Below, piece by piece: positions 40,573 to 51,400 of a stretch of DNA of 64,000 bases (position 1 is the stretch's first letter; every line of letters begins with the position of its first letter). Below the pieces are notes generated by a model that was given only the letters and a program-made list of their open reading frames with translations, searched no databases and had not been told where the DNA came from. This DNA is from Bryobacterales bacterium F-183. GTDB taxonomy: Bacteria > Acidobacteriota > Terriglobia > Bryobacterales > Bryobacteraceae. Position numbers and translations under genes: made by a program. The DNA lies in the NCBI GenBank assembly GCA_016865505.2, contig AP025252.1, forward strand, positions 2,418,001-2,482,000, in the 5' to 3' direction.

Positions 40573-43500
40573 ATAAGATACTTCTGTTCTCGAATGCTAA
40601 ACGCTGGCCGCGTGCCTTCGAGAACATCGATAACGGCCCCAGCGATCGTTGGATGCTCTAGGCCGCCAGTGACATAGGTTATTTTCCCAGCCACCTTGTC
40701 ATGCCGAGCTCGAATAATCTGATCAGCGTCCGCAGCGACGGCGAGATTCGGATTGTGGGTGACTAATAGGATTTGTCTGCGAGATCGAGCTTCAGCAATT
40801 GCGGGCACCAGCACTCCGTAAACGGTCTCGTTGTCGAGATTGTCTTCGGGCTGGTCGATTATGAGAGGTGAAGCTCGCTTGTCTATGAGGAGGTAGAACA
40901 CGAGCAGCAAGGCGCCCTTTTCCCCGGGGCTAAGCTGGCTAATACTACGTTTGGCCCATTGAAGTACAAACTTAGGCCTAAGATATTCCAGCCCGAATAA
41001 GAATTCGAATAGCTCCTGCTTTGTTCGCTCCTGGCGCAGTTGTCGATCAAGCGCAACCGGAACTGGGGGACTCTGACGACAATCTTGCTGGAGATGATCG
41101 ATAACCTGCTGAATGAACGCGATCGTTCCGTCTTTCGTCTGAAACTCCGCCATGTCAAGCAAGCGCTCTACCACCGCCCTCCCCTCCTCAACACCATAGA
41201 ACGAACCTGTCACGCCTTGACTTATGTACTCAAAAAACTTCACCTGGAATGCATGAACGTTGATGCGCACGTCGAAATGCAGCTGTAGCTTCCGCTGGGC
41301 TAGTTCGTGACGCGCGATAAACTGCTCGACTGACCCGTAAAGACACCTGTACTCTGAGACATGTTCGGAAAGCGCATCATGCAATTGGCCAATCTTAGTT
41401 TTGATGGACTCAATCACCTGTTCCTGCTCGTTTGGAAGCAGGTCTAGCAAAGCAATTTGGTGACCTAGGCCGTCAATGCTCTCGGGTTCATGAGGTGAGC
41501 CGATCAATGCTTGCGTCCGCTTTTGCCAAGCATCGTGTGCAGCCAGATAAGCATGATGTTCTTGAAACGGCAGATCGAGCTTCGTCTTCAACGTCTCTAT
41601 GCGTGCCTCGATTTCCGCAGCATGGTTTGCGGCAGTTTGTGGAGATGCGGGATCGAGATCAAGAGTGAGAGCCGCAATCTGCTCTTTTAGTACCGCGTGG
41701 CGCGTTTCGATGGTGCTTGTATCGACTGAGATGGCTATCAGATCGTCGATCGACAATTGTTCAGCTTGAAATTCATTATCGCTGGCAAACTCTCTTTTGA
41801 GATTAGTAACGTACTCCGAAAAGTTGTCAATTGTGCGTTGCGCCCGTTCTAGTATCGACGCGCTCTTGGTCGCTTGAATTCGACGCGATTGGTGGAGGGT
41901 CAACGTTCGAACCAGCTCCTGTTGCTCTCCTAAGAGAACTTGAATCTCCTGGCTAAGCGCCTGTTGCGCTCCATGCTGTAAGGGATCACTAGCCGGATCA
42001 GCCACAGTTTTCGGCTCCTGGCCCTTGAGCAATAGCAGTTGTGTCTTAGCCTGTTCGAGCAGCGCCACGAGCTTTTGCCGATGCGCCGGCTGCAGGCGTT
42101 CATCAATCGTTGCGAGCTTCCGGGTTAAAACCTTCAATTCTTGACGAAGGCGATCCTGTTTTTCGCCTATCAGTTGCGTCTTATACAGGATTAGCTCTGA
42201 TAGGCTTTGTTTTCCTAGTCGGTCCTCCTCCGGAACGTGACTGAAAATTACGCTTTCCAGCTCCTCGTCGAACGGTGTCCGGGCGGCACCGGTCGTGTCG
42301 TTGCATAGGGTCTCAAGAAACCGCTGCGGTAGGTAGTTGAGACCTTCGGGCAGGGCAGAGTCGTTGTTTCGATCGAGATTCGCCTTACTGACGGCGCCAT
42401 CTGCCCAGACTACTCGCGCCTCGTAATCTTTTGCTCGGCCAGTCTGATGATTACGGAATTTGGTAGTCGTCAGAAAGCTGAAATACTCGTTTCGGCTAGT
42501 ATTTGCCGCCAAGCCTACGATATCGGCTAGGGCGCTCTTACCGCTTCCCTTGTTGCCTATGATTGCCACAAGTCCGGGGTTTAGAGGCATTTCGGCGTCG
42601 AACCAGTGCCCAGCTCCAGAAGATACCGGGCTCTTTTTAATCGAAAGAGCAGACATCGTCTGGCTTGGGTGTTCAGCGACGCGCCTATCAATTGGGGGAG
42701 TGGCTCCAATGTACAGGCGATTCCAGGGCGTTTTAAGAGCAAATCTTAAACCCGCAAAGGTCGGATCGGCCTTCACCCACGTCAAACAGTTTCCGATTCG
42801 ATCCTTCTGTGCCGTCCCTGCATTGTGGTGAGCATCACTGCAGTCGAACAAAGGTATTGTGATCGCTTCGTGGTCAAGCTTCTGTCGTGCCGAGAAATAG
42901 CGAGCTTCATTTTCGCTAGCGATGAAGAGTAGATCAGAGGTGTTGGCGCAATGTCGTTTGTCGGCCGCAGCCTGGTCCCAACGTAACTCGTCCCATTCGG
43001 TTTTCCCGAGGCCGATCAGATAGTGCTCCGACAGGTACGAATTGTCTTGCAAGATGCCTCTGATCGTCTGGTCGTCGAAGGTGAGATTAGCGAACCCACG
43101 TGCGAGGTCGCCTCCGCCCATTTTCTGCTTGCCCGGCGGGGCTGTTTCAATAAGGGCCTGCCCCAGGTCGGCCAGGCTGTCCTTAGTGAGTACTCCACTC
43201 CAGGATACCTTTTGGTCCAACTGAAATTTCGTCGCCAGCTGGGAAAGAAACTGCTCTCGGATAAGGCGAGGATCTAGATTGTCGTCGAAGATGACATGAA
43301 GATTGATCCTGGAAAACGAACTTCCGCTCCCACCGAACATTCTGATTCGAAGCTCGATCACTGGGAACACTGTCGTTATGTTGGCGAGCCGACCGGCGGC
43401 CTTTTCTCGAATAACGCGTTCGTAGCCGTCAATAAATAGGTAGTCGTTAATTCCTAAGACTGCAACCTCAGGCGGTAGCCGCTCGACATCGGCAAGCCAG

Positions 43501-43625
43501 GATTCCCACTGTTCCTCCGATGTTTTTCCGCTGAAGTTGTGTACCAAGGAGTCAGGTGTATGTATATGCAGATCCCATTTACGAAACATGGATCCCTTTG
43601 GATCGTTCTTGAGGTCTTTTGGCAT
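40557..43625 (-). CDS. TrlF-family PHP-domain AAA/SMC-like ATPase
   Basis: A protein of about 1022 residues. It opens with a PHP-type phosphoesterase motif (FRKWDLHIHTPDSLV) and PHP-like His/Asp residues (ISLFDCSDAHHN-like segment near 270). Then comes an ABC/SMC-type ATPase: Walker A GLVAIIGNKGSGKSALADIVGLA near 360, long coiled-coil arms (about 480-800), signature QLSPGEKGALLLVFYLL and Walker B PLIIDQPEDNLDNETVYG followed by VTHNPNLAVAADAD. TrlF-type proteins are encoded in defence islands; a DNA- or nucleotide-processing antiphage role is inferred. I chose the ATG at 43625 to retain the 'KGSMFRKWDLHIHTP' start typical of relatives; 43589 has the better ribosome binding site. Confidence 0.75.
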   Translation of the reverse strand: MPKDLKNDPKGSMFRKWDLHIHTPDSLVHNFSGKTSEEQWESWLADVERLPPEVAVLGINDYLFIDGYERVIREKAAGRLANITTVFPVIELRIRMFGGSGSSFSRINLHVIFDDNLDPRLIREQFLSQLATKFQLDQKVSWSGVLTKDSLADLGQALIETAPPGKQKMGGGDLARGFANLTFDDQTIRGILQDNSYLSEHYLIGLGKTEWDELRWDQAAADKRHCANTSDLLFIASENEARYFSARQKLDHEAITIPLFDCSDAHHNAGTAQKDRIGNCLTWVKADPTFAGLRFALKTPWNRLYIGATPPIDRRVAEHPSQTMSALSIKKSPVSSGAGHWFDAEMPLNPGLVAIIGNKGSGKSALADIVGLAANTSRNEYFSFLTTTKFRNHQTGRAKDYEARVVWADGAVSKANLDRNNDSALPEGLNYLPQRFLETLCNDTTGAARTPFDEELESVIFSHVPEEDRLGKQSLSELILYKTQLIGEKQDRLRQELKVLTRKLATIDERLQPAHRQKLVALLEQAKTQLLLLKGQEPKTVADPASDPLQHGAQQALSQEIQVLLGEQQELVRTLTLHQSRRIQATKSASILERAQRTIDNFSEYVTNLKREFASDNEFQAEQLSIDDLIAISVDTSTIETRHAVLKEQIAALTLDLDPASPQTAANHAAEIEARIETLKTKLDLPFQEHHAYLAAHDAWQKRTQALIGSPHEPESIDGLGHQIALLDLLPNEQEQVIESIKTKIGQLHDALSEHVSEYRCLYGSVEQFIARHELAQRKLQLHFDVRINVHAFQVKFFEYISQGVTGSFYGVEEGRAVVERLLDMAEFQTKDGTIAFIQQVIDHLQQDCRQSPPVPVALDRQLRQERTKQELFEFLFGLEYLRPKFVLQWAKRSISQLSPGEKGALLLVFYLLIDKRASPLIIDQPEDNLDNETVYGVLVPAIAEARSRRQILLVTHNPNLAVAADADQIIRARHDKVAGKITYVTGGLEHPTIAGAVIDVLEGTRPAFSIREQKYLIPTSV

Positions 43626-43810
43626 GTTGGATGTATCTTCAGATGATACTCTGTCGAAACGGAGCACCTCTGATAGACGCCGGAACAAACACGATGACCG
43701 TCGCGCGAGAGCTCATTCGTGCGACGTCCAGCCATCGCAGAATGATCGCCACAAGCCTACAGTTTGGGCTCGTGAGTGTCGATTAACGCCCGAAAGAGCC
43801 TACTTCTGCA

Positions 43811-45502
43811 ATGGCTGTAAAACGCGCATACTTCCTACTACGCCTGTACAACTCAGAGAGAATCGGAGAACCTCTGCCTCTCGATGAGGTGCGAAGGAAA
43901 CTCCCGGAACTGCTGAGGCATAAATGGCTATGTCCACACTGTAGGAGACAGAATCGCATCATAGAGCTGGCAGAGACACGGAGCGACGCCGACGAGGAGT
44001 CCATGTGTTCAAGATGCCAAGGCGTGATCGTATCGCCGCTGCCTGTGTTCCTCGAAAACCCATTTCGGGACTTGCTGAAGCGGAAAGAACTGGGCCAAGC
44101 AAGAGCTGAGTTTGGATTAGCGCAGGATCTTTGGACACGGCGTTGCACTCAGGTTCATCACGAAAGGCGACGTCAGACAGAAATCCTCCAGCAACGCCAG
44201 CAACAGATCCTAGACGTTCATAGAACATCGGGGGTAAACGCGGTGCTTCAACAGTTCGAGGAACACCACCTTGAATTGTTGCTGCGATGGCCGGAGCCTT
44301 TGGAATCACTGTTAACGAAAGAGCGTCTCGAACTCGGCCGACCCGACGAGTACGGGTTCAACCGGCTCCACGAGTTTGATGATAGGGCGAAAGCGTTTCT
44401 ATTCAAGCTTGCCGAACGATCGGGCGTTGTGATCGATGAACGCATCACGCTTGAGGAACTCGCGCAGCTTCGACCAGTCGATTTGCGTCGCTATTCAATG
44501 CGATGGCTACTTGCTAATCTGCAGAGCCGATTTGAGCGGCAGCCGATTCTGGCGCCCGTAGAGCTCAACTGCGAGAACGGACGCGATTTCGAGAAATGGT
44601 TACAGGCGCGCCTTCTTGCTGCGGGAGCTCATGCAGAACTGACGAAGATTAAAGGGGACATGGGCGTTGATGTATTGGTGCGCACTGGCGCGCGCACCTT
44701 AGCGATTCAGGCCAAGCTTTACAACACCCCAGTTGGTCCCGAGGCCATTCGGGAGATCAATGCTGGGAGGACCCACTATCGAACTAGTGAGGCATGGGCC
44801 GTAACGAACTCATCGTTTACGGCGCAGGCCAGACAAGAGGCCCTGTCGCTAAGCGTTGGCTTGATCGACGGCGCTGATTTACCGCAGCTTGCAGCGAAAC
44901 TCTCGCTCGCTCCTGCCACAGCTGCGCAGCCCGTAGTCGCTCAGCACAGTTCGCCGCTACAGACAAGTGAATATCTAAGCATGACCGCCGTGGGAATATC
45001 TGTTCTAAACGAGGTTATTGAGGGTCCCAAGATGGATCGTCGAGCGCTAGGCCTTGTTGTAGGTGGGATTCTCGTTGCTGGATTCGGCGGTCTAAGCATA
45101 CTAAGCAACTCGCCAGAGCAAGAATTGGTCGGACTGGTCAACGAATGGCGGGCTTCCATCCTAATGCAGCAGCCTGATGCTCATAGCAAGAAGTTCTACG
45201 GTAAGACCGTCGAGCGCTTCTACCTCTTACGTGATGCTCCCCAATCTGCTGTGGCCTCCGCCTGGAATACACTCGCCAAGCAGTACCCCTCGATCGATCA
45301 GCTTGATATCCGCAATATTAAGGTGGAATCAATTAGCAACGATCGGGCTTCGGTCATATTCGACAAGGAGTGGCGAATGTCTGGAAAGGGGACCTTCGAA
45401 GGGAGCGTTCAGCAGCGACTTGTGTTCGCGCGCGTCGTCAAGGAATGGCGAATCGTACAGGAAGTCGAACCGACGGTCCGGTGGTCTAGACGTTCGAAAT
45501 AG
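43811..45502 (+). CDS. Mrr-like restriction endonuclease with zinc ribbon and membrane helix
   Basis: A 563-residue protein. The N-terminus carries a zinc ribbon (CPHCRRQ at about residue 38 and CSRCQG at about 67) and a charged helical region. The Mrr-type nuclease domain is at about 255-360: NGRDFEKWLQARLLAAGAHAELT, KGDMGVDVLVRTGARTLAIQAKLY and ITREI-like helix, giving the D...QxK catalytic residues. A single transmembrane helix (LGLVVGGILVAGFGGLSIL) near 420 precedes an NTF2-like C-terminal domain. Mrr-type enzymes cleave modified or foreign DNA. It is divergent from the TrlF-like gene with 122-185 bp between starts, so both may be one defence unit. Confidence 0.72.
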   Translation: MAVKRAYFLLRLYNSERIGEPLPLDEVRRKLPELLRHKWLCPHCRRQNRIIELAETRSDADEESMCSRCQGVIVSPLPVFLENPFRDLLKRKELGQARAEFGLAQDLWTRRCTQVHHERRRQTEILQQRQQQILDVHRTSGVNAVLQQFEEHHLELLLRWPEPLESLLTKERLELGRPDEYGFNRLHEFDDRAKAFLFKLAERSGVVIDERITLEELAQLRPVDLRRYSMRWLLANLQSRFERQPILAPVELNCENGRDFEKWLQARLLAAGAHAELTKIKGDMGVDVLVRTGARTLAIQAKLYNTPVGPEAIREINAGRTHYRTSEAWAVTNSSFTAQARQEALSLSVGLIDGADLPQLAAKLSLAPATAAQPVVAQHSSPLQTSEYLSMTAVGISVLNEVIEGPKMDRRALGLVVGGILVAGFGGLSILSNSPEQELVGLVNEWRASILMQQPDAHSKKFYGKTVERFYLLRDAPQSAVASAWNTLAKQYPSIDQLDIRNIKVESISNDRASVIFDKEWRMSGKGTFEGSVQQRLVFARVVKEWRIVQEVEPTVRWSRRSK

Positions 45503-45631
45503 GTTGCAGAAAAGCTCGCGGTCTGGCTCCTGGCAAAAGTCTCGAAAGACCTGTTTTGCTGGTGTGCAAACTCGGCACTCTCGACGGAACCACCCTCCGG
45601 AAGGGGGCGACTGTGACGGTCGCATCGGCGA

Positions 45632-46479
45632 CTAATTCAGAGTTAGGACTACTCCCGCCGGACTTTGAAAATCGCCGGCTTTCATCACCAGAGTGACCTC
45701 AGTTTCCGTTGCAGCATCAACTGGGATTCTGACCGGTAGCTGGAAGCGGCGCGGCTGCTTCTCCATCGCCTCACAAGCTTCAGCAACAGCCTCGTTGCCG
45801 TCGATCCAGACTCCAAGTGGCAGGCCTCCGTCACCAAGTTCCGTAGAGCGTGATCGTGGAGCCCGGCGAGGGCGTTCCATCGAAGAGCACCTGTCCCGGG
45901 CTAGTGTCATCAGCCGTAAAGATCGCTTGAGCGGCGGCCGCATACGGCAGTGTTTGGACTACGGTCGACAAAAAGCCCAGCTCAACAGACAGCGTCATTT
46001 TGCCACCGACTACCGCTGCGTCCCGTGGAACAACGGCGACGATTCGGGTATTCGACACCAAAGCGGCTTTCACACCGCGGATCAGCACCTGCAATGAGTC
46101 ATTTAAGGTACCGAAGTTTACGCCTTCGAGGATCACCAGGTGATCCGGTGCGACCGGACCCTCAGTGTGACTCGCGGCGTGCAGCACTTTCGTTACCGAT
46201 GGCGTCAACGCACCCACCGAAACGATTACTGCCTGCGACACTTCCGACCCCGATTGACCACGGATAGGCCGTATGAACCGAAGTCCAGAAAGGTCAGGTA
46301 GGGCATTCGTGTTTGCAACATATGGCATCGACAATTGTCTTCGGGATGTCGTAGATGCTCTCGTACAATCGAACGCGCGTATCGCTCGTAAAGCCCGAGC
46401 CGCGAAGCCTAACAACGGTTTCGTGGGATCCGCGAACGCAAACTACGTTGAAACATGGTGATTTCTGTTCGCCGTTCAT
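45632..46479 (-). pseudogene. Frameshifted protein with Solibacter-type TIGR03437 C-terminal domain
   Basis: Three overlapping minus-strand frames together read as one protein: an Ig/IPT-like segment (VVRLRGSGFTSDTRVRLYE), a second such repeat (LVILEGVNFGTLNDSLQVLI), then the C-terminal domain PYAAAAQAIFTADDTSPGQ, PGSTITLYGTW and, after a shift, VDAATETEVTLVMKAGDFQ with SPAGVVLTL. That domain (TIGR03437) is abundant in Solibacter-group Acidobacteria. At least two frameshifts and no signal peptide in the remaining part indicate a pseudogene. Confidence 0.6.
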
Positions 46480-46488
46480 TTAAGTGGG

Positions 46489-46563
46489 TCATATGCCGCG
46501 TTGGAGGAAGCGACACCCCGAGGCGAATCCGTGTGAGTTCCTCGAACGCCGTTTATTGCCAAC
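46489..46563 (+). repeat. Dispersed palindromic repeat, copy d
   Basis: Left arm with CGCGTTGGAGGAAGCG and right arm TTCCTCGAACGCCGTTTATT, ending 33 bp before the VOC gene start. Confidence 0.6.
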
Positions 46564-46596
46564 CTTGGTTCGTGATGGAGTAGCCTTAAGGACACT

Positions 46597-46977
46597 ATGG
46601 GCTACCGGTTTTCTGCGATGCTGCACATACCTGGCGACGTTCGCGACGCAATTGCCTTTTATGGACGGGCATTCGGCGCCACGACGGGCTGGGCCACGCC
46701 TCCCGCCGCAGACATGGTGGCACGACTTCTGGCGCATGGTGCGGAGTTCTGGGTGCATCCCGCGGCCGCCGTTCTCGGCAATCCGTCGCCCACAGAGCTT
46801 GGTGGGACAGCGGTGCGGCTTATGCTCATCGCAGACGATCCAGATGCCGTGTTCGATCAAGCCGTGGCCGCTGGCGCGGTCATTCGCTCACCCATGAGGG
46901 ACCACGACTGCGGATGACGTGATGGCTCAGTCACAGACCTGTTCGGGCATCGGTGGGAGATCGGCAAGCCGCTTTAG
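46597..46977 (+). pseudogene. VOC (glyoxalase/bleomycin-resistance) protein with in-frame TGA
   Basis: A vicinal-oxygen-chelate protein: FSAMLHIPGDVRDAIAFYGRAFGA, DMVARLLAHGAEFWVHPAAAVLGNPSP, VRLMLIADDPDAVFDQAVAAGA. Translation stops at a TGA at 46915-46917. The same frame then continues with DGSVTDLFGHRWEIGKPL and a TAG at 46975-46977, exactly the normal C-terminus of the family, which carries a metal-ligand Glu. The codon at the stop is usually Trp or similar, so a single TGG-to-TGA change explains the break. As it stands the protein lacks its last metal-binding strand and is probably inactive. Confidence 0.75.
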
Positions 46978-47091
46978 CGCCCGCCGATGAGCGAAGGAGA
47001 CTATTCGGGATCTGCACGTGAAAAAGACCGACATCACGTCGGGAATAGTCATGCGATGCATTCAAATACACTCCTTTAAGCCGTGATTGTG

Positions 47092-47160
47092 CAGGAGTCG
47101 GGTGGAGCAGGCAAGTTCCGAGCCATTGCGGTGTCCGCGAACGCCGTTTGTGACCAATTT
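47092..47160 (+). repeat. Dispersed palindromic repeat, copy e
   Basis: The right arm GTGTCCGCGAACGCCGTTTG begins at 47131; a degenerate left arm (AGGAGTCGGGTGGAGCAGG) begins near 47092. It runs up to the start of the His-rich gene at 47165. Confidence 0.5.
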
Positions 47161-47164
47161 CGTT

Positions 47165-47521
47165 ATGTTCGGGAGACTTGTGCTGAGGCTCACCCATCTA
47201 GGCGTCATCTTGGCGGTGCTGCTGGCGTTCAGGCAGGCACCGTTCGAGCACTGGCACGAGTCCGATTCCGATTATGTTCATGCCCACGGTTTTACCCATT
47301 TCCATCTGGGGGACCATGACGAAGATCACGCGCACTTAGCAGCGATCAACGATCACGACGGCGCAGCCTCTACGCGCGCCGACTTTGGGGCGGATGCACG
47401 CTTCACCGACTCGTTTACGGGCATCAAAAAGAATGCAGCAAAGATCATTCCGGCGCTGCCAGAGGGGCCCTTTTCTGTACAGCTATGCTCCGAGTCGAAA
47501 CTCTTCGCATCCTTCGTTTGA
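47165..47521 (+). CDS. Small exported His/Asp-rich protein
   Basis: A 118-residue protein with an N-terminal hydrophobic segment (LTHLGVILAVLLAF) and a stretch rich in metal-binding residues: FEHWHESDSDYVHAHGFTHFHLGDHDEDHAHLAA. The segment could bind zinc, copper or nickel outside the cytoplasmic membrane, as do short proteins near metal-efflux systems, but no efflux genes are nearby. The ATG at 47165 was chosen because it opens directly into the hydrophobic segment; the frame extends upstream into repeat copy e. No strong ribosome binding site is visible. Confidence 0.5.
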   Translation: MFGRLVLRLTHLGVILAVLLAFRQAPFEHWHESDSDYVHAHGFTHFHLGDHDEDHAHLAAINDHDGAASTRADFGADARFTDSFTGIKKNAAKIIPALPEGPFSVQLCSESKLFASFV

Positions 47522-47885
47522 GCCTTACTCTGATCCGCCCGACAGGTACGGACTCCAACCTCGCGCTCCTTCCCTCTGATGCCTCCACCCGTTCAAGCGC
47601 GCGCCCTTTCGCCCTCACGCGAAGCGGGCTCGCGGAACGATGCAGACGCAATGCACGCCATGGCCCAGAACCGAGTAGAAATTTAGGATGTTCCGTTCTA
47701 TGCAGATGCGTGCCCTGTGCGCGATGATCAGCTGTCCCCGTTCTCCTCCCGATTCGTCACTCGTTTAGCTGGTCTCACAGAGTCTGATAACAGGTGCTAT
47801 CGGACAGTGTAAAGAACGTTGAGTTCGAGGTGGTGGATATAATAGCGAGCGTTATGCCTGTCCGCTGATGCCTTCCGGCTTACAG
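47522..47885. other. Gene-free stretch
   Basis: Between the stops of the His-rich gene and the convergent membrane protein gene I find no convincing gene, repeat or terminator. Confidence 0.4.
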
Positions 47886-48365
47886 CTACTCCGCTTTCTT
47901 CGAAACAAAGAGGATACCAAGAGCTGTACCCACAAGACCCTGTATTGGGCCTAGCCAAAGATTAGACATCCGCATCAGCTCTAAGGGGCCGTTCCCGGTG
48001 AACGGCTGAATCAATAGTGTTAGAGCGACTAAAAGAAGATAGAAGATGGACAGGCATTGGGCAACGCGATAAAACGAGCGCCGCACTACAGCTCTTAGGG
48101 CGGCAGGAGTCATAGCCGTATAGCTCAGTACTGCCAAAATCATGCCCAAGGTTGGCATAATCGTCGGTAATAGCCAGCCCCATGCTTCTTGCACCTGGTC
48201 CCCAAACTTGCCCATTAAAGATTGCAGAACAAGAATGCTTACTGTTCCTAAAGCCCCGATCAACCATATCGTTGCGAGGACAGACCTTACCCTATCCAGA
48301 GGAATAGTGTCCAATACCACAATGCCAGTAAGTGGCTTCGTTCGATTATTTTTGGGCACGCTCAC
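47886..48365 (-). CDS. Integral membrane protein, about four helices
   Basis: A 159-residue protein with hydrophobic segments VLATIWLIGALGTVSILVLQ, WLLPTIMPTLGMILAVLSYTA, LSIFYLLLVALTLLI and a final LWLGPIQGLVGTALGILFV. The N-terminal 30 residues are basic and likely cytoplasmic. I do not recognise the family. It is divergent from the HEAT-repeat gene with about 60 bp between starts, so the two may be co-regulated and work together at the membrane. Confidence 0.65.
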   Translation of the reverse strand: MSVPKNNRTKPLTGIVVLDTIPLDRVRSVLATIWLIGALGTVSILVLQSLMGKFGDQVQEAWGWLLPTIMPTLGMILAVLSYTAMTPAALRAVVRRSFYRVAQCLSIFYLLLVALTLLIQPFTGNGPLELMRMSNLWLGPIQGLVGTALGILFVSKKAE

Positions 48366-48424
48366 CTTTCTCCTGACTGCAAATTGTAGCGCGATGATAC
48401 ACTAGCGTGCACATTCCGGTGCAT

Positions 48425-51400
48425 ATGAAGCAACGAGTCGGACTTGTATTCCTGTTATGTAGCGCTTGGGGATCGGCCGAAACGACCCAGGAGTGGCTGA
48501 AGAGGCTTTCAGTTGCGAAAGAACCAGAGAAGCATAGGCTTCTCCTTGGCTATCGTACACTGACAGATCACCCTCGGGCAGCTCTTCCAGTTTTGCTAGC
48601 TGCTCTCAAAGATGGACAACCCGAAGTGCGCCGCGCTGCGATTGCGGCACTAGGGGAATCGGAATCGACGGTGCCTGCGGTAGTTCAGAGTTTAGTCGAC
48701 GCTTTGCACGACCGTGACCTGACCTGTGGACTGTATGCAGCCGCCGCACTTCTCAAGGTGCCCTCAGAGCTCACATTCAAACCTCTGTTGGCTTTGCTCG
48801 CTGATAAAAGCGAAATGTTGCGCGATAATCGCCATCAGAACGTTACGGGGGGAGTGATTAAGACCTGGCGACTTCCGCCTCTCGCCGCTGCCTATATGCT
48901 AGGTCGAACGCCATCTGCTGCACCACAACTCGCGATCCTCGCACTTACAAAGCCCCTGAAGGAAGATTCCACTGGTTCGACTCTGAAACCAAGCAGAGCC
49001 TACGCCATTATGGCTTTGCGACGACTCGATGTAGCAGCGATCGGACCCTTAGTCGCGGCATTGAGTCGCCCTGAGCTGGACAGGCTAAAAGCATTGTCGT
49101 TGCTCGAGCCATTTTTATCCAGACCAGAGGTGACGCGCGCTTTACCACAGGTTGCAGCGTTGCTATGGAGTCGAGATCTTGACCTCGCAACGGCGGCGGC
49201 CGGTTTCCTGGAAAAGAGCGGGCCTGAAGGCTTAAGACGTCTTAATGTCGCTGCCAGGCTTGGCAACCCATATGCACATCGTGCGCAGTTAAGTCCCCGT
49301 CCGCTACTGGTGCCAGTGGAGATCGCACCAACTGCAATAAAGCCGTTTCGGCCACAGCCGCAAGTGGATGCGAACGCCTCGTCGGTGAGCCGATACGTTT
49401 TGATGACAGCAGCCCTCTTAGATAGATCTTTTGAAGTTCGGGCGGATGCGATTAAAACGCTGTGGCAATATAACACACCCGTCAACGTTGTTAATGAAGA
49501 GCAAGTCAGGTCTGTCTGTAGTGCACTTGGGCTCGCTTTAGATTCAGAAGATATTCAAGTGCGTAACGCTGCAATGCACGCTATTCGCCTGCTCGGAAAG
49601 GCGGGGAGCGTTATTCTTAAGAAGGTCCAGCAGCGTGCACGGGAAATGGCTGGAACAGCATCTGCACGCATCGCTTTCGATAGTCTGATCGCACTCGGTC
49701 CCGATAGTAATTCGAAGAAGCTTCTCGTAGACATTGCTAGCAAAGGATCCCGGCGGGTGGCTCCAGTAGAATCAATCGACGTTGATTTGGCGGTTAGATT
49801 AGCGGAACTACCGCAACAACAGTGGGGAGAGCCAGACGCTGTGATTGTGGACAGCATCGCAGCTGCCTTCGAACGAGGTGATTGGTTGCTTGACCGTGCC
49901 GATATGAAAGTGCTATTCGAGAGTGGGCAGAGGGGAAGCCAGCACGTTATACGGTTCGCACTCAATAGCCCATACTCGCTAAAATGCTTAGCACTGCGAA
50001 CTTTAGGCCGCGCTGGAGTAGCTGAGCATACTCTTATCCTCTATAAGGCGCTTGTAAACGATGAGGATAAGAGCGTAGCGGGATGTGCTGCGGACGGACT
50101 GAAAGCCTCGTTGGAGCAAGCGGTTACATTACAAAACAGTCCACATCAGGTGTTGTTAAAGGCAGGGGTGGAGCCACGGTTGCTTGTCGGTTGGCTTAAA
50201 CGGGTGCCCAACTGGGGCGCGTCTAGCGACACAGCGGTCGAGTTGTTGGCATTGCTCGATGAAACACCTGAGACCGTAGCCGCTTTCGCTGTTCGACACC
50301 TGCGTCAAAATAAGTATTTCAGGCGTCCAACAATATTGGCTAACGATAGTGAGTTTGCCGCTGCCTTCACGCTCTCATTGTTTGAAGTACTAGATACGAA
50401 GCAAGTTGAGCCGCATGTATTCGAGTTGTTGCGCGCATATCCAGAGCAAGTCCGCCAGGCGGTACCGAGAATCATAACTGCCGCTCGCGAGGCGACCCCG
50501 GAAGGACGCTTGGAGGCTATGAGATTACTGCTCGCGACGTCGCCGGCGGATCCGTCTGTAATAGATTATCTTCGTCGTTGCGCCTTCGATGAAGATTTGA
50601 CGCTGAGCTATGAGGCCTCCTGGACGCTCTATAAGAGGGGCTACAAAGAGATTGCCGTGCAATTGCATGCGATTGCTGTTAAACAGATTGAGGCAGGTGC
50701 AGAAAAGGATGGTTTTGCTACTGTAACTGAGCTCGCGTGGCCCTTAAACAAGTTAGACCCTCTAATCGAGGTAACAGCTATAGAAAGGTATTTGGAGCGC
50801 CTGTTCCGCTCGCTTATTGAGGATGATACATTTGAAGGCGAACTACGGACTCCCAGTCCGGCTACTCATGCTCCAACGGCTGCCGAAAATGCGTCAGATA
50901 ATTGGAACTTGCCACGGTTCTCTTGGCCGCCGCCAGAATACTCGGAGCGAGACAATATAACCGATCTTTTTGGCAATGCCGGTGATATTAGCCTTGGCAC
51001 TATTGACAACCACATTCAGTCTGCACTGCGACTCAAGGGTTATGGTGTGGGCGGCTTATATCGGATCAAAGGTGGCTTTTTGCGTGCTGCTAAACTCGAG
51101 CAGTTATCGCAGGAACGGCAGCAAGTACCTAGCAAATACAGATTTCTGACGGCACCAATACCACCTCAAAGCTTAGTAGATTACCTCGGGCAATTATTTT
51201 TGGCACGCTCTGGAATCTTTCGTCTGATTCTTTTCGCTGTGACGTCTGCTCCAGTTGTAGGAGATGAAACGACACAGATCACCATAGAACAAGCAAGAAC
51301 GACATTCTTGCACGGCGATCCGGGACAATTGCCTACTGATGTGCAAACGATGCAGCTTGGGCGGCGAAGAGTGTACGTGCTTATTTACGAGTTTGAAAAG

